64,000 nt of DNA from Mucilaginibacter sp. KACC 22773 (GCF_028736215.1 NZ_CP117883.1:1612001-1676000), one strand, 5' to 3'; positions 50,797 through 59,583 are shown, counted from the stretch's first letter. Translations and numbers: made by a program. Notes: a model not told the origin generated them from the letters alone.

Positions 50797-51702
50797 ATGA
50801 GATTAATAAATTATCTGAAGCGTAATATTAGTATATCTAAAAATTCGGCACAACAACTATTGAAAACTGCTATTGCCCATGAAGAACGTGGCGAAACGGC
50901 CGATGCGATAGCTTGTTATCATCGGGTCATTAAAGCAGACGCAAGTTGGGCGGTTCCTCATTATAATCTCGGCCTGTTATACAAATACCAATGCAATTGG
51001 CAATTATCGTATGAACACAACAAAACGGCCGTTAAGTTAGATACCAATAACCAAGCCGCCATTTGGAACCTGGGTATTGCTGCAACCGCATTGCAGGATT
51101 GGAAGACCGCAAGAAAATCCTGGAGTAAATTTGGCATCAAAGTAGAAATCAACGACCAGGAACCTGATCTTGTATTAGGCGCGGTACCTATAAGATTAAA
51201 CCCCGATACCGATGGCGAGGTTGTTTGGTGCAAGCGAATAGACCCTGCAAGAACAGTCATTGAAAATATTCCTTTAGCCAAATCGGCCCACAGGTTTGGC
51301 GATATGCTACTTAACGATGGCGCTGCCGTAGGTTATCGAAAGCTGGAAGATGGAACCGACGTGCCGGTATTTAATGAACTTCAGCTGTTAACTAAATCCG
51401 CATACAAAACCTTTTCGGTTAAGGCTTATATCAACACCATGGACGACCTCAATAAGCTGGAAGAGTTGTGTCGCAATTCCGGTGTTGAGATGGAAGATTG
51501 GTCGACCGTGAGGATGCTTTGTAAACAATGCAGCGAAGGCACTGTGCACACCGATCATGATCATGAATTACATGTTAATGAAGATAACGAACGATACATT
51601 GGCCTTGCTGCAACAAACCACGAGGCTGTACAACAAGCGCTGGCCGGCTGGCGGGCTGTTACTTTGTGTGAACATTCGGCTCTCGTTTTAGAGTTGGAGT
51701 AA
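50797..51702 (+). CDS. TPR protein with C-terminal Cys/His cluster, 301 aa
   Basis: The N-terminal third has TPR-like helices: LLKTAIAHEERGETADAIAC then SWAVPHYNLGLLYKYQCNWQ and QAAIWNLGIAATALQDWKTA (about 20-105). The C-terminal part is not a known TPR extension; it contains a cluster RMLCKQCSEGTVHTDHDHELH (first Cys near 241) that looks like a zinc site. No signal peptide is present. The ATG at 50797 is chosen over an in-frame GTG upstream, since that longer frame would overlap the membrane-protein gene. Role is unknown; TPRs suggest partner binding. Confidence 0.8.
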   Translation: MRLINYLKRNISISKNSAQQLLKTAIAHEERGETADAIACYHRVIKADASWAVPHYNLGLLYKYQCNWQLSYEHNKTAVKLDTNNQAAIWNLGIAATALQDWKTARKSWSKFGIKVEINDQEPDLVLGAVPIRLNPDTDGEVVWCKRIDPARTVIENIPLAKSAHRFGDMLLNDGAAVGYRKLEDGTDVPVFNELQLLTKSAYKTFSVKAYINTMDDLNKLEELCRNSGVEMEDWSTVRMLCKQCSEGTVHTDHDHELHVNEDNERYIGLAATNHEAVQQALAGWRAVTLCEHSALVLELE

Positions 51703-52047
51703 GTGATGGCTTTAAGTATTTTAAATTCTTAATTGGCTGATCGACTTTGCATTTTATCTCTACAAAATCTGGTTTACTTTAATTTGCCATGTTTACACTA
51801 CGCGATCCCCCAAAGGGCGTAGCCCTGACACATTTTGTAGCAACGGGTTTCAACCCGTTGAATATATAAACAATAGCAATTGAGTGCCATCTGCACGGTT
51901 CATTTTAATCGCCCCGCATCATCACGATTAGGAAACCGACCAACTGATTAAAAGGCGTTTTTGGATTTGATGTAAGTCGGGTCTGTATCAAATCTGAAAA
52001 TTATCGAATGGGATTTGGGATTTCGAAATATAACACCCAATAAAATA
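51703..52047. repeat. Intergenic region with CAACGGGTT hairpin repeat
   Basis: CAACGGGTT (51841-51849) and AACCCGTTG (51852-51860) form a perfect 9-bp hairpin with a 2-nt loop, preceded by GGGC-GTA-GCCC. The GTAGCAACGGGTTTCAACCC form is a commonly seen intergenic palindrome in Bacteroidota. No gene is seen. Confidence 0.65.
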
Positions 52048-52921
52048 CTATAGTTTCTCTATTTCTTCAATAGGGAGCTTAGTGAATTTTACAATTTGGG
52101 CCAGTGGCAGACCATCCTTGTTTCATTTCAGAGGCAATGGAGAGAGCTTCTTCGTGCCTCGCTTTAGCCTCAGCAGTAGATACAGCATAATCAAGTACAT
52201 TCTTATTATCCCATTTGTATTTTAAACTGCTATCATACATGGCTTTTTCCTCCCTTGTCAAATTAGTATACTCAGCAATACTGAATAGTTTTTCAAATAT
52301 AGGCTTCCGAAGATAAACCGGGATTTTCTCAAACCGGCTCATGTTTTTTAATACATGAAGCCACCTGTCCAAATCGGTTTCCAGTTCGGTTTCCGTTTTT
52401 ACAAATTTACTTAATTCAATATAAGTATACCCCAGTTTATCGTAAAATATTTCACCTGTATCCCTATTGCAGAGGCAAATATCATGCAGGTATGTATTTG
52501 CGGGGCTGTCATCTAAAGTAAAATCTTCCAGCAGGGCAATTAAATATACTTCGGCAATGTTGTAGCCCCAGGCACTCCGTTTGCCTTTTGGCGCCTGGTC
52601 GCTTATGAGGCGGGAAGTGTAAAATAAAGCCCTTTCTTTAAAATATCCTTGCTTTGCCCGTTGTACCTCAATTAAAAAACGTTCACCATTATCGCCAGTA
52701 CATAGCAAATCAAATATAGCAGCGCCTTCGTCTTTAATATCGCCGGGATGTTCATTTTTATTGTAAACCAAATCTGCAATGTGCTTGCGACCCCTGAATA
52801 CTTCGTTTTAAAAAGCGATCAATAAATCCTTATTAGGTTCGCTGCCAAATATTTTTTTAAAGGCGAAATCAACTAAAGGGTCGATGTATTTCCCGGTAAC
52901 AGGTGGGTAATTGTTAGGCAT
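52048..52921 (-). pseudogene. PD-(D/E)XK nuclease family transposase (Rpn-like), disrupted by a stop and a frameshift
   Basis: Read from an ATG at 52921, the frame gives MPNNYPPVTGKYIDPLVDFA and ends DLLIAF before a TAA, after which the same frame continues NEVFRGRKHIADLVYNKNEH. A TTA Leu to TAA change explains the stop. Further on (about 52115-52125) the frame shifts: the present frame ends GWSATGPNCKIH, while the next frame reads DGLPLAQIVKFTKLPIEEIE and KL, the usual C-terminus of this family. The catalytic region is preserved: DEGAAIFDLLC and ERFLIEVQRAKQG. Two independent lesions suggest decay of an Rpn-type nuclease; the middle 230-codon fragment starts MVYNKNEHPGDI. Confidence 0.87.
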
Positions 52922-53043
52922 AGCCAAATATAAAAGTTTATTCGTTATTCACTGCCCCGACGACGATAGCCCACGCCAGGTTAGGTGTTGTACCCACCTC
53001 GTTTGGATCTCATCAATTTATAAAACCAGTTGTCATCATGCTT

Positions 53044-53718
53044 CTATTCTATTTTCACCTTAAAATATGCGAACTTGACTTCATCCGAATACGCTTCCTT
53101 ATATAATTTTAAAGCAATTGACCTTTCATCAAGCCATTTCACTTCCTTGATAGACCATGTGTTAAAGCCGAACGTCTTTTTTTGCTTGATTGCTTTTAAC
53201 CCTACACCCTTATTTATATCGTACAAGACAATTAATGCCTGATGCGCGTAGTATTTATCATAATCAGGCATATCATAGGAAGAGTATGTTAAAAATCGGT
53301 CGCATTGAGGTGATACCTGAATCCCAAGAAGACCGGCATCAAAATCAGTTGGCAAAGGCATTGTCTTGCCGCTTTTAATTTCAAATAGATCTGTTTCGCA
53401 AACTTCATCACATCTGCTTTTTAAGGTAACCCCTAAGTTTTTAATAAAGCCACTTGAGTCTAAGTCACACCGGGGCTTGTTTAAACCGTCAAGGTTTTTA
53501 TACTCGGCGGCCGAGATTGTTTTTAGCTTGTCGTCTAATTTGTCAACATCTTCCTCTTGCTTTTTATTTATAACCTTTGTTGTAAAGCCCGAATCAATTA
53601 TAGCTTTATTTAGTATATGTATTGAATCTTTTTGTGAGATCACAAACTTTTGCTCCCCGCGCCTTTTACAGGCAATGAGTAGCGCTAATCCAAGCAAGAC
53701 AACAAAGCGATTTTTCAT
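53044..53718 (-). CDS. Hypothetical lipoprotein, 224 aa
   Basis: A lipoprotein signal is present: MKNRFVVLLGLALLIACKRR with lipobox LIAC and Cys17. The mature part has a helical, lysine-rich start (VISQKDSIHILNKAIIDSGF then KKQEEDVDKLDDKLKTISAA) and a C-terminal beta-rich portion. No domain was recognised. It stands alone between the disrupted nuclease and the MutS-like gene, in an AT-rich stretch that looks horizontally acquired. Its function is unknown. Confidence 0.75.
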   Translation of the reverse strand: MKNRFVVLLGLALLIACKRRGEQKFVISQKDSIHILNKAIIDSGFTTKVINKKQEEDVDKLDDKLKTISAAEYKNLDGLNKPRCDLDSSGFIKNLGVTLKSRCDEVCETDLFEIKSGKTMPLPTDFDAGLLGIQVSPQCDRFLTYSSYDMPDYDKYYAHQALIVLYDINKGVGLKAIKQKKTFGFNTWSIKEVKWLDERSIALKLYKEAYSDEVKFAYFKVKIE

Positions 53719-53917
53719 GTATCTAATGTATCTAAATGAACTTACAAATGATAAAAGCTTTGATATTCACCTTCTCTCTCCACAACGTTTTTATTTTGGG
53801 CGGAACCTGTAAAGCATATAGACGGATAGTTGCGTACGTTTTTTATTGGCCTCTTTCTTTTTCGCAAAGGTAGGTTCGGCACATTTAATAGTAAGTGGCC
53901 GTTTTTTTCAAGGAATA

Positions 53918-55249
53918 CTACATTTTTAAAGAGTTTTTTATTATTTCCAGAATCCGTTCATTTTTTACAATCCACATACCTAATCGCTCTTCGGTAATGC
54001 CCTCTTTTAGTTTATAAGTATTTACCGGGTCGGTATCTTCAAAAATAGTTTCCATATACCTGAAGTTAATATTCTCGATGGACGATAATTCATGGGCAAC
54101 CTCAACAATATGTGTAGAAACTAAAAAGAAACAGGTTTTTACCTCTGCAAAGGCAGCTATTATAGCCAGGGAGGCATCGTAGGCATCTTTAACATTTGTC
54201 CCCCTGAACAATTCGTCAAAAATCACAAAAATACCTTCTGACTGATTTAATTTTTCGGCTACTTGCTTTACCCGCAAAACCTCTTTATAAAAGTGGCTAT
54301 GTCCCTGTTCCACATCGTCTGCTAAGTTTATGGTTGTAATCAGACCTTTAAATCCGGAGGTCACCATGCTTTTCGCTGGCACTGGAAAACCTATTTGGGA
54401 TAAATAGATAGCAATTCCAATTGCTTTAAGCAGCGATGATTTGCCCGCCATATTGGTTCCGGTAATAAAGCAAACGTTCCTGTCGGCGCTGAATGTTATG
54501 TCGTTACTTTTAGGATTGCCAATAAACGGGTGGAATAATCCTTGGATGGTTAACTCCCTTGCATTATTTTCATTAATTACCGGTAACGTGAAACCAAGTC
54601 TTTTACTGATTAAGCTAACGGATTGATAAACATCTAACTGATAGGCAACATTCAACAAAACCTTCATTTTTTCATAGGCAAGTTGCCTGAAAAGCTGATC
54701 GGCTTTTGCCATATCCGCAGCGCTGCGATTAGGTTTCTTTATCAATTGTTTGAGCCATACAAGTTCTTCGGGCCGGAAAGTATCTAAAATAATGGAGCGG
54801 AATTCCTGTATTTTTTTAGGCAGATAGCCCTGTAGCGCGTCAGCGTAATTTATTAAGCTCTCAAGTATCGATAGCGTACTTTCTATCCCGGTTTGAATGA
54901 TATAGTAATCATTGTTGTTATTGAATGTATGTATGATTTTTTCTAAGAGTCCGGTTATAACTGAAAATGGTTTAGCATGGTAATGCTTTTTGAGATAAAA
55001 TTCTACAAAATCGTAATCGTTTCTATCCAGGTCAATGGTAATATTGTGTTCTTCGATATATAAAAACACTTCTATTCTTTCCTTTATCTGAACAGGATCG
55101 GTAAGCGGCTTGTTGAACATTTCATGCAGCGCTTCGCTGCCACCAATTGTATTGGTGTGGCTGAAAAGGTTATATATAGATTGGCGGGAATTGTTATTTT
55201 GAAATATTGCCAAATCATGGAGTGTTTGTCTATCTATATCGAAATTCAT
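53918..55249 (-). CDS. Short MutS-like ATPase, 443 aa
   Basis: The C-terminal half is a MutS-family ATPase: Walker A ITGTNMAGKSSLLKA (about 262-276), Walker B and D-loop GIFVIFDELFRGTNVKDA (about 339-356) and the H-motif LVSTHIVEVAH. The first 200 residues are helical lever/clamp-like. It lacks the N-terminal mismatch-binding domain and, at about half MutS length, the connector domains of MutS1, and no Smr or nuclease tail is present. Stand-alone MutS-like genes of this type are common in Bacteroidota with no firm role. The ATG at 55249 is preferred, although 55270 is possible. It is in an AT-rich region, divergent from the HEPN-like gene. Confidence 0.87.
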   Translation of the reverse strand: MNFDIDRQTLHDLAIFQNNNSRQSIYNLFSHTNTIGGSEALHEMFNKPLTDPVQIKERIEVFLYIEEHNITIDLDRNDYDFVEFYLKKHYHAKPFSVITGLLEKIIHTFNNNNDYYIIQTGIESTLSILESLINYADALQGYLPKKIQEFRSIILDTFRPEELVWLKQLIKKPNRSAADMAKADQLFRQLAYEKMKVLLNVAYQLDVYQSVSLISKRLGFTLPVINENNARELTIQGLFHPFIGNPKSNDITFSADRNVCFITGTNMAGKSSLLKAIGIAIYLSQIGFPVPAKSMVTSGFKGLITTINLADDVEQGHSHFYKEVLRVKQVAEKLNQSEGIFVIFDELFRGTNVKDAYDASLAIIAAFAEVKTCFFLVSTHIVEVAHELSSIENINFRYMETIFEDTDPVNTYKLKEGITEERLGMWIVKNERILEIIKNSLKM

Positions 55250-55383
55250 AAGGGTGCCGGTAAGAAACATCAACGCCCAAAATAAGATTGTAGTTTTCCG
55301 TGCTTGTATTATTTATTGGGGGTGGAAGCCTTTCGCCAATCAATTTATTGAAAATATATTTCTATTTTGCATCAAACTAAACC

Positions 55384-55884
55384 ATGATGATAAACAGTGA
55401 TATATATCAAAGGGCTGCATTTATAAGAGGCCACTTCATTAATCAAGTAGCGTTCATTGAAAAAATGATGGAGTACTTTACGGCGTTTCATTTTTGCCGG
55501 GATAGAGAAAGAGCAATGGAAATGGTTGATTTTTTAACTGGAGATCGTTTTGTATCTTTTGAATCAAAGCGCAATGTTTTCGAGCTTGTTTTAGAACATC
55601 ACTTTAAAGAAGTATATAATTCAAATAAAGAATATCGGTCTTTTTTAACTACCATACAAAATGAGCGAAACAAGCTGGCACATCTTACCGTTTTAATAGA
55701 TGAACAATCAATTGATGATTTTGTACATAAAGGATCAATATATCTAATCAAATTTGGAGAAAAAACCAAAGGAATAGAATATAGTAAATCTCATGTTGAC
55801 GATATTATGTACAAAGTAAACGTGGTTGCTGAGTGGGTTAAAGACTTAGTAGAAAACAACAACGCCCTCTCTGAATTGACATAA
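55384..55884 (+). CDS. HEPN-like protein with R-x4-H motif, 166 aa
   Basis: A small helical protein. The motif ERNKLAH has Arg95 and His100, matching the Rx4-6H signature of HEPN-superfamily RNases and toxins. The N-terminal RGHFINQVAFIEKMMEYF (about 15-32) matches the first helix of many HEPN-like proteins. There is no signal peptide. HEPN proteins are known as toxins or RNA-cleaving effectors, sometimes silenced by partner MNT antitoxins; none is visible here. It lies in an AT-rich accessory stretch, 132 bp before the winged-helix gene. RNase activity is inferred from the motif only. Confidence 0.65.
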   Translation: MMINSDIYQRAAFIRGHFINQVAFIEKMMEYFTAFHFCRDRERAMEMVDFLTGDRFVSFESKRNVFELVLEHHFKEVYNSNKEYRSFLTTIQNERNKLAHLTVLIDEQSIDDFVHKGSIYLIKFGEKTKGIEYSKSHVDDIMYKVNVVAEWVKDLVENNNALSELT

Positions 55885-56016
55885 TGCGCTACTTCAATTA
55901 GCCTTAGAGGGCGTTTGAATGATCTTAAATTTCTTACTGCTTTTGGATAAATTATTTTATTTGTTCCATTATATCGCTAATATTTAAGTCTTTAAAGGAA
56001 AAATACAAAATTCACT

Positions 56017-56295
56017 ATGTCAGATGATCCCTTGAAGTTACTTGATGATTTTTTAGAATCATTAATTGAAATGCCTCGTAAAAACATAAGAAAGAAGCTA
56101 AATATTGACTATACGACATATACTGAAATTTGTGAAAAACTTGTGATTGATGGATATGCCATAAGTGATGGAGACAGTATTTTAATTACATTTAATGGCC
56201 GTTTCTTTATTTCTGTTGGGGGGTACGTAAGACAGCAGGCGTTAAGTCTTGAGAAAAGTAATCGGCTGGATAATATAGAACTCGAGCAAAGGTAG
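56017..56295 (+). CDS. Winged-helix protein, 92 aa before an amber stop
   Basis: The protein begins MSDDPLKLLDDFLESLIEMP and has a winged-helix-like pattern, with NIRKKLNIDYTTYTEICEKL as recognition region and ILITFNGRFFI as a possible wing. The frame stops at a TAG at 56293-56295. In the same frame after it, 52 more codons (56296-56454) read a membrane helix, RNNTLYLTLLIAAGTLAASL, then YYLIEIYKSFHLFFHHHG. This suggests the intact gene ended with a membrane anchor and that the TAG is a mutation, or that it is read through. It follows the HEPN-like gene; its target is unknown. Confidence 0.65.
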   Translation: MSDDPLKLLDDFLESLIEMPRKNIRKKLNIDYTTYTEICEKLVIDGYAISDGDSILITFNGRFFISVGGYVRQQALSLEKSNRLDNIELEQR

Positions 56296-56454
56296 AATAG
56301 GAATAATACTCTTTATTTAACATTGCTAATTGCTGCTGGAACTCTTGCGGCGTCACTATATTACCTAATTGAGATTTACAAATCTTTTCATCTTTTTTTT
56401 CACCACCATGGCATTTACTGGATTTGGGAGTCAATGCCCAAATTAAAGAAATGA
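56296..56454 (+). other. In-frame continuation of the winged-helix gene after TAG (membrane helix)
   Basis: Directly after the TAG the frame is open for 52 codons and encodes a hydrophobic helix flanked by polar residues, ending MPKLKK before TGA at 56452-56454. A coherent membrane segment in the same frame is unlikely by chance. Confidence 0.6.
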
Positions 56455-56573
56455 CCTTGTTACAAATATTTTCATTTTGTCCCAACTAGTATACCTATCT
56501 AAAATTTATCAAAGCAATATCCTTCATTAAAATTCATTAGCTTTGATATAACCGTTTATAAAATCAGCTAAAC

Positions 56574-56864
56574 ATGCGGATAAAAGTAATACCCACGTTA
56601 CTTGCCATCTTAGTTTTTGTTTTTTTGACCGTATTTTACACCAAAAATGACGAGCCGGTTGATGGTGTAACATCAATGGGCTTCCCCTGGCTTGCTTATT
56701 GGAAGCTTGGTGGAAAAACAGCCGGCCATCAGCGCCATGAATATTTTTCTTCTCTTTGCTTATTGAATTTAGGCATTGCCTCACTCAGCATAGTAACTTG
56801 TAACGTGATGTTTCATTTACTATACCTCCGAAAGAACTATCTAACCACTTATAAAACCAGCTAA
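56574..56864 (+). CDS. Small membrane protein, 96 aa
   Basis: Two predicted helices: about 5-22 (VIPTLLAILVFVFLTVFY) and 60-82 (CLLNLGIASLSIVTCNVMFH). The linker contains NDEPVDGVTSMGFPWLAYWK. No family recognised. It ends 3 bp before the FAH-family gene's ATG, so co-transcription is likely. It lies just outside the AT-rich accessory stretch; the function is unknown. Confidence 0.7.
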   Translation: MRIKVIPTLLAILVFVFLTVFYTKNDEPVDGVTSMGFPWLAYWKLGGKTAGHQRHEYFSSLCLLNLGIASLSIVTCNVMFHLLYLRKNYLTTYKTS

Positions 56865-56867
56865 GCC

Positions 56868-57866
56868 ATGAAATTAGTATCCTACAAAACCGAAGACCGG
56901 GAGCATTTGGGCGTTTTTGTAAACGGCCATATTTATAACCTCAACTCCTGCGATAAGCTGATCCCCGATAATATGAACGAGTTTTTGTGGGGTGGCGATG
57001 AGCTGATGGATCACGCACGCAGGGTACACGCCGCAATCAGCAGCGGTAGCATGGAAGCAAAAGAAGAATTGTTTTTTGAGTTGATGGCCCCCGTGCCTCA
57101 CCCATCATCATGTCGCGATGCCTACGCCTTCAGACAGCATGTAGAAACCGCCCGGCGTAACCGTGGGGTTGCCATGATCCCCGAATTTGACCAATACCCT
57201 ATATTTTATTTTACCAACCATAACGCCATACAAGGCGCCGGCGAAATTGAATGCATGCCCGATCATTTTGATAAGCTTGATTTTGAACTGGAAGTAGCTG
57301 TTGTGCTTAATAAAAAAGGCCGCAACATCAGGGCGGTTGATGCGGATAATTTTATTGCCGGGTTTATGATCATGAACGATATGAGCGCCCGCACACTGCA
57401 AATGGAAGAGATGCTGCTAAACCTTGGGCCTGCAAAAGGAAAAGATTTTTCGACCGTAATTGGCCCCTGGCTGGTGACGCCTGATGAACTGGAGAAATAC
57501 AAGGTACCGGCAAAGCCCGGCCATACAGGCAACGCTTATAGCCTTGAAATGAAATGCGTGGTAAACGGTAAACAGGTATCTGCCGGCAATATGGCTGATA
57601 TGGAATGGACCTTTGCCGAGATTATCGAACGCTGCGCCTATGGATGCGATGTATTGCCCGGCGATGTAATAGGATCCGGAACGGTAGGCACCGGCTGTTT
57701 CCTGGAACTTAACGGAACAGGATTATCAAACGACGCAACTTATCGGCCCCAGTGGCTAAAAGATGGCGACCTGGTAGAAATGGAAGTTACCGGCCTGGGT
57801 ATGCTTGGTAATATAATTACAAAGGCAAAGGACGATTTTTCGATATTAAGCCTGAAGAAGGTGTAG
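56868..57866 (+). CDS. Fumarylacetoacetate hydrolase-family protein, 332 aa
   Basis: The C-terminal FAH domain (about 95-325) has metal-binding carboxylates in LDFELEVAVVLNKKGRNI (about 140-157) and later MIMNDMSARTLQMEE and GPAKGKDFSTVIGPWLV. The closing part GDVIGSGTVGTGCFLELNGT matches the family. It is typical of the two-domain FAH/hydratase-decarboxylase group that acts on C-C bonds of beta-keto or aromatic breakdown products; the actual substrate is uncertain. Length is normal. It follows the small membrane gene by 3 bp and is followed by a self-complementary repeat. Confidence 0.9.
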   Translation: MKLVSYKTEDREHLGVFVNGHIYNLNSCDKLIPDNMNEFLWGGDELMDHARRVHAAISSGSMEAKEELFFELMAPVPHPSSCRDAYAFRQHVETARRNRGVAMIPEFDQYPIFYFTNHNAIQGAGEIECMPDHFDKLDFELEVAVVLNKKGRNIRAVDADNFIAGFMIMNDMSARTLQMEEMLLNLGPAKGKDFSTVIGPWLVTPDELEKYKVPAKPGHTGNAYSLEMKCVVNGKQVSAGNMADMEWTFAEIIERCAYGCDVLPGDVIGSGTVGTGCFLELNGTGLSNDATYRPQWLKDGDLVEMEVTGLGMLGNIITKAKDDFSILSLKKV

Positions 57867-57992
57867 TCGGGAAGTCCGAAAGTCGGGAAGTCCGGAAGTG
57901 GGGAAGTTATGAAGTCCGAAAGTCTTAGGTTGGCAATCAAAACGAGCTTCTGACATCCAACTTTCGGACTTCCGGACTTTCCGACTTTCGGA
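57867..57992. repeat. Self-complementary GAAGTCCGAAAGTCGG repeat between convergent genes
   Basis: The left side holds AGTCCGAAAGTCGGGAAG and related repeats. The right side (about 57957-57993) carries ACTTTCGGACTTCCGGACT and ACTTTCGGACT, its near reverse complement. The bidirectional hairpin could terminate both the FAH and SYLF genes. Confidence 0.8.
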
Positions 57993-58667
57993 CTATTTAA
58001 AAGCTTTTAAAGCATCTTTCAAGTCCTTAACCTCTTCCGAGTCGTTTTTGGCGCTTGCAAAAATATCCTGCGAAGAATCGGTATTGCCATAATAATTTTC
58101 GTCGGCGTTGTTATCGATATTCAGGCCCGAGCCATTTAGGCTGATGCCTGCAAAAAGACCACGGCTGCGCGAATAAGAATAAATTTCGGCCTCCAGTTTA
58201 TAATCGGTAGTTGCCGATTTATTGCGGTTAACCGGGCCGGCCGCGGCCGATATGTCGCCGCCAATGGTGAAATTGCCTTTTTTGATATCAGTTAACACGT
58301 TTTTGTGACGGAACACCAGGATCAGGTCGACAGATTGTACACCTATCTGGAAACCAACGCTGCCGCCTGTAAGGGTAACAAAAACCGGGTCGCTCCATTT
58401 ACCGTCGGCCAGCTTTACCATCGCAACGCCTTTACCGCGCTTACCGCCAATACCCAGGCCGGCATTAATCAATTTTGGGATAATTACGATGCCTTCATAT
58501 TTTTTCATTAGTTCGGCCGGGATGCTTTCTTTCATCTCGGCAAAGTTTTTCAGCACATTGGCCGAATTTTGGATCCGCTCCGTTTCCTTATCGTCGGCTT
58601 TGGCCGATATCAGCACAAAAAACAGGCTTAATATTAACGGGAATTTTAACAGTTTTAACGTTTTCAT
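57993..58667 (-). CDS. SYLF-domain (YSC84-like) lipid-binding protein, 224 aa
   Basis: A signal peptide (MKTLKLLKFPLILSLFFVLI then SAKA) precedes a SYLF domain: the YEGIVIIPKLINAGLGIGGK segment (about 59-78), GVAMVKLADGKWSDPVFVTL, then GSVGFQIGVQSVDLILVF and GDISAAAGPVNR. SYLF proteins bind phosphoinositides in eukaryotes and are found as exported proteins in bacteria. The C-terminus is acidic. It is closely related to the neighbour at 58912-59583, which together look like a tandem duplication. The role is unknown, probably periplasmic or surface-associated. Confidence 0.9.
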   Translation of the reverse strand: MKTLKLLKFPLILSLFFVLISAKADDKETERIQNSANVLKNFAEMKESIPAELMKKYEGIVIIPKLINAGLGIGGKRGKGVAMVKLADGKWSDPVFVTLTGGSVGFQIGVQSVDLILVFRHKNVLTDIKKGNFTIGGDISAAAGPVNRNKSATTDYKLEAEIYSYSRSRGLFAGISLNGSGLNIDNNADENYYGNTDSSQDIFASAKNDSEEVKDLKDALKAFK

Positions 58668-58794
58668 GGGGTGTATAAATTAAATGCAATGTTAGCAATT
58701 AACGTAAGCAACTCATAAAACGTGCAGTTGTTTGTGTTATTTATTAACCTTTGTATGACTTACGGGGAAATCCCGGTAAATAAAATTGTAGCTT

Positions 58795-58837
58795 AAATCA
58801 ATGGCGATGAAGTTAAATAACTCATCGCCATTGATTT
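58795..58837. terminator. Perfect 16-bp hairpin between SYLF genes
   Basis: Arms 58795-58810 and 58822-58837 pair perfectly around an 11-nt loop. The T-run on the reverse strand is weak. It may end the SYLF-2 transcript or act as a processing hairpin between the tandem genes. Confidence 0.55.
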
Positions 58838-58911
58838 GTTTAGGCTAAAGCCTAACCCGGTTGCTTTTTTTAAGCGGAAAAACAAGTGGGTATTTGCCGG
58901 AATTGCAATGC

Positions 58912-59583
58912 TTAGAACGCATTCAACGTTTCCTTTAACCCAACAACCGACTCTTTTTTACTGGTAGACATGGCGAAAATATCCTTTGACGAATCGTTAT
59001 TTCCGTAAAAACTGGCGTTAGCCTTTTTGTCGATACCAAGGTTCGAGCCATTGATGGTGATACCTGCAAATAAGCCACGGCTGCGCGAGTACGAGTATAT
59101 CTCGGCCTCCAGTTTGTGATCGGTACTGGCTGTCGAGCTGCGGCCAACCGGGCCGGCTGCTGCCGAGATATCGCCGCCAATGGTAAAATCTCCGTTTTTA
59201 ACTTTGGTTAACACGCCCTTATGACGGAACACCAAAACCAGGTCGACTGATTGTACGCCAACCTGCAAGCCAAAGCTGCCACCGGTTAATGTAACAAAAA
59301 CGGGGTTGCTCCACTTGCCGTCTGGCAGCTTAACCATAGCCACGCCTTTGCCGCGTTTACCACCAATGCCTAAACCGGCATTGATTAGTTTGGGTATAAT
59401 TACAATGCCCTCGTATTGTTGAAGTAATTGGCGCGGGATGCTTTCTTTCATCTTGCTAAAATCCTTCAATACATTTGTGGCGCTATGCACACGTTCGTTT
59501 TCCTTGTCGCCGGCTTTGGCCGATACCAATACAAAGAACAGGCTAAGCATCAATGGGATAGCCAAAAATTTTAACGTTTTCAT
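58912..59583 (-). CDS. SYLF-domain (YSC84-like) protein, paralogue, 223 aa
   Basis: The same architecture as its neighbour: signal peptide MKTLKFLAIPLMLSLFFVLV then SAKA, and the SYLF core YEGIVIIPKLINAGLGIGGK (about 59-78), followed by VQSVDLVLVFRHKGVL and GDISAAAGPVGR. The two proteins agree over almost their whole length, with most differences at the N- and C-termini, indicating recent tandem duplication. The C-terminus ends GLKETLNAF, where the first copy has DLKDALKAFK. It is upstream of the other copy on the same strand, 245 bp apart. Confidence 0.9.
   Translation of the reverse strand: MKTLKFLAIPLMLSLFFVLVSAKAGDKENERVHSATNVLKDFSKMKESIPRQLLQQYEGIVIIPKLINAGLGIGGKRGKGVAMVKLPDGKWSNPVFVTLTGGSFGLQVGVQSVDLVLVFRHKGVLTKVKNGDFTIGGDISAAAGPVGRSSTASTDHKLEAEIYSYSRSRGLFAGITINGSNLGIDKKANASFYGNNDSSKDIFAMSTSKKESVVGLKETLNAF

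Noticed and set aside
52079..52771. A 230-codon intact nuclease gene beginning MVYNKNEHPG
   Set aside because: It is the middle piece of a longer family member interrupted by a stop upstream and a frameshift downstream.
56207..56485. A 92-codon reverse-strand frame overlapping the winged-helix gene and its continuation
   Set aside because: The plus strand here encodes a coherent winged helix and membrane segment; the reverse frame shows no motif.
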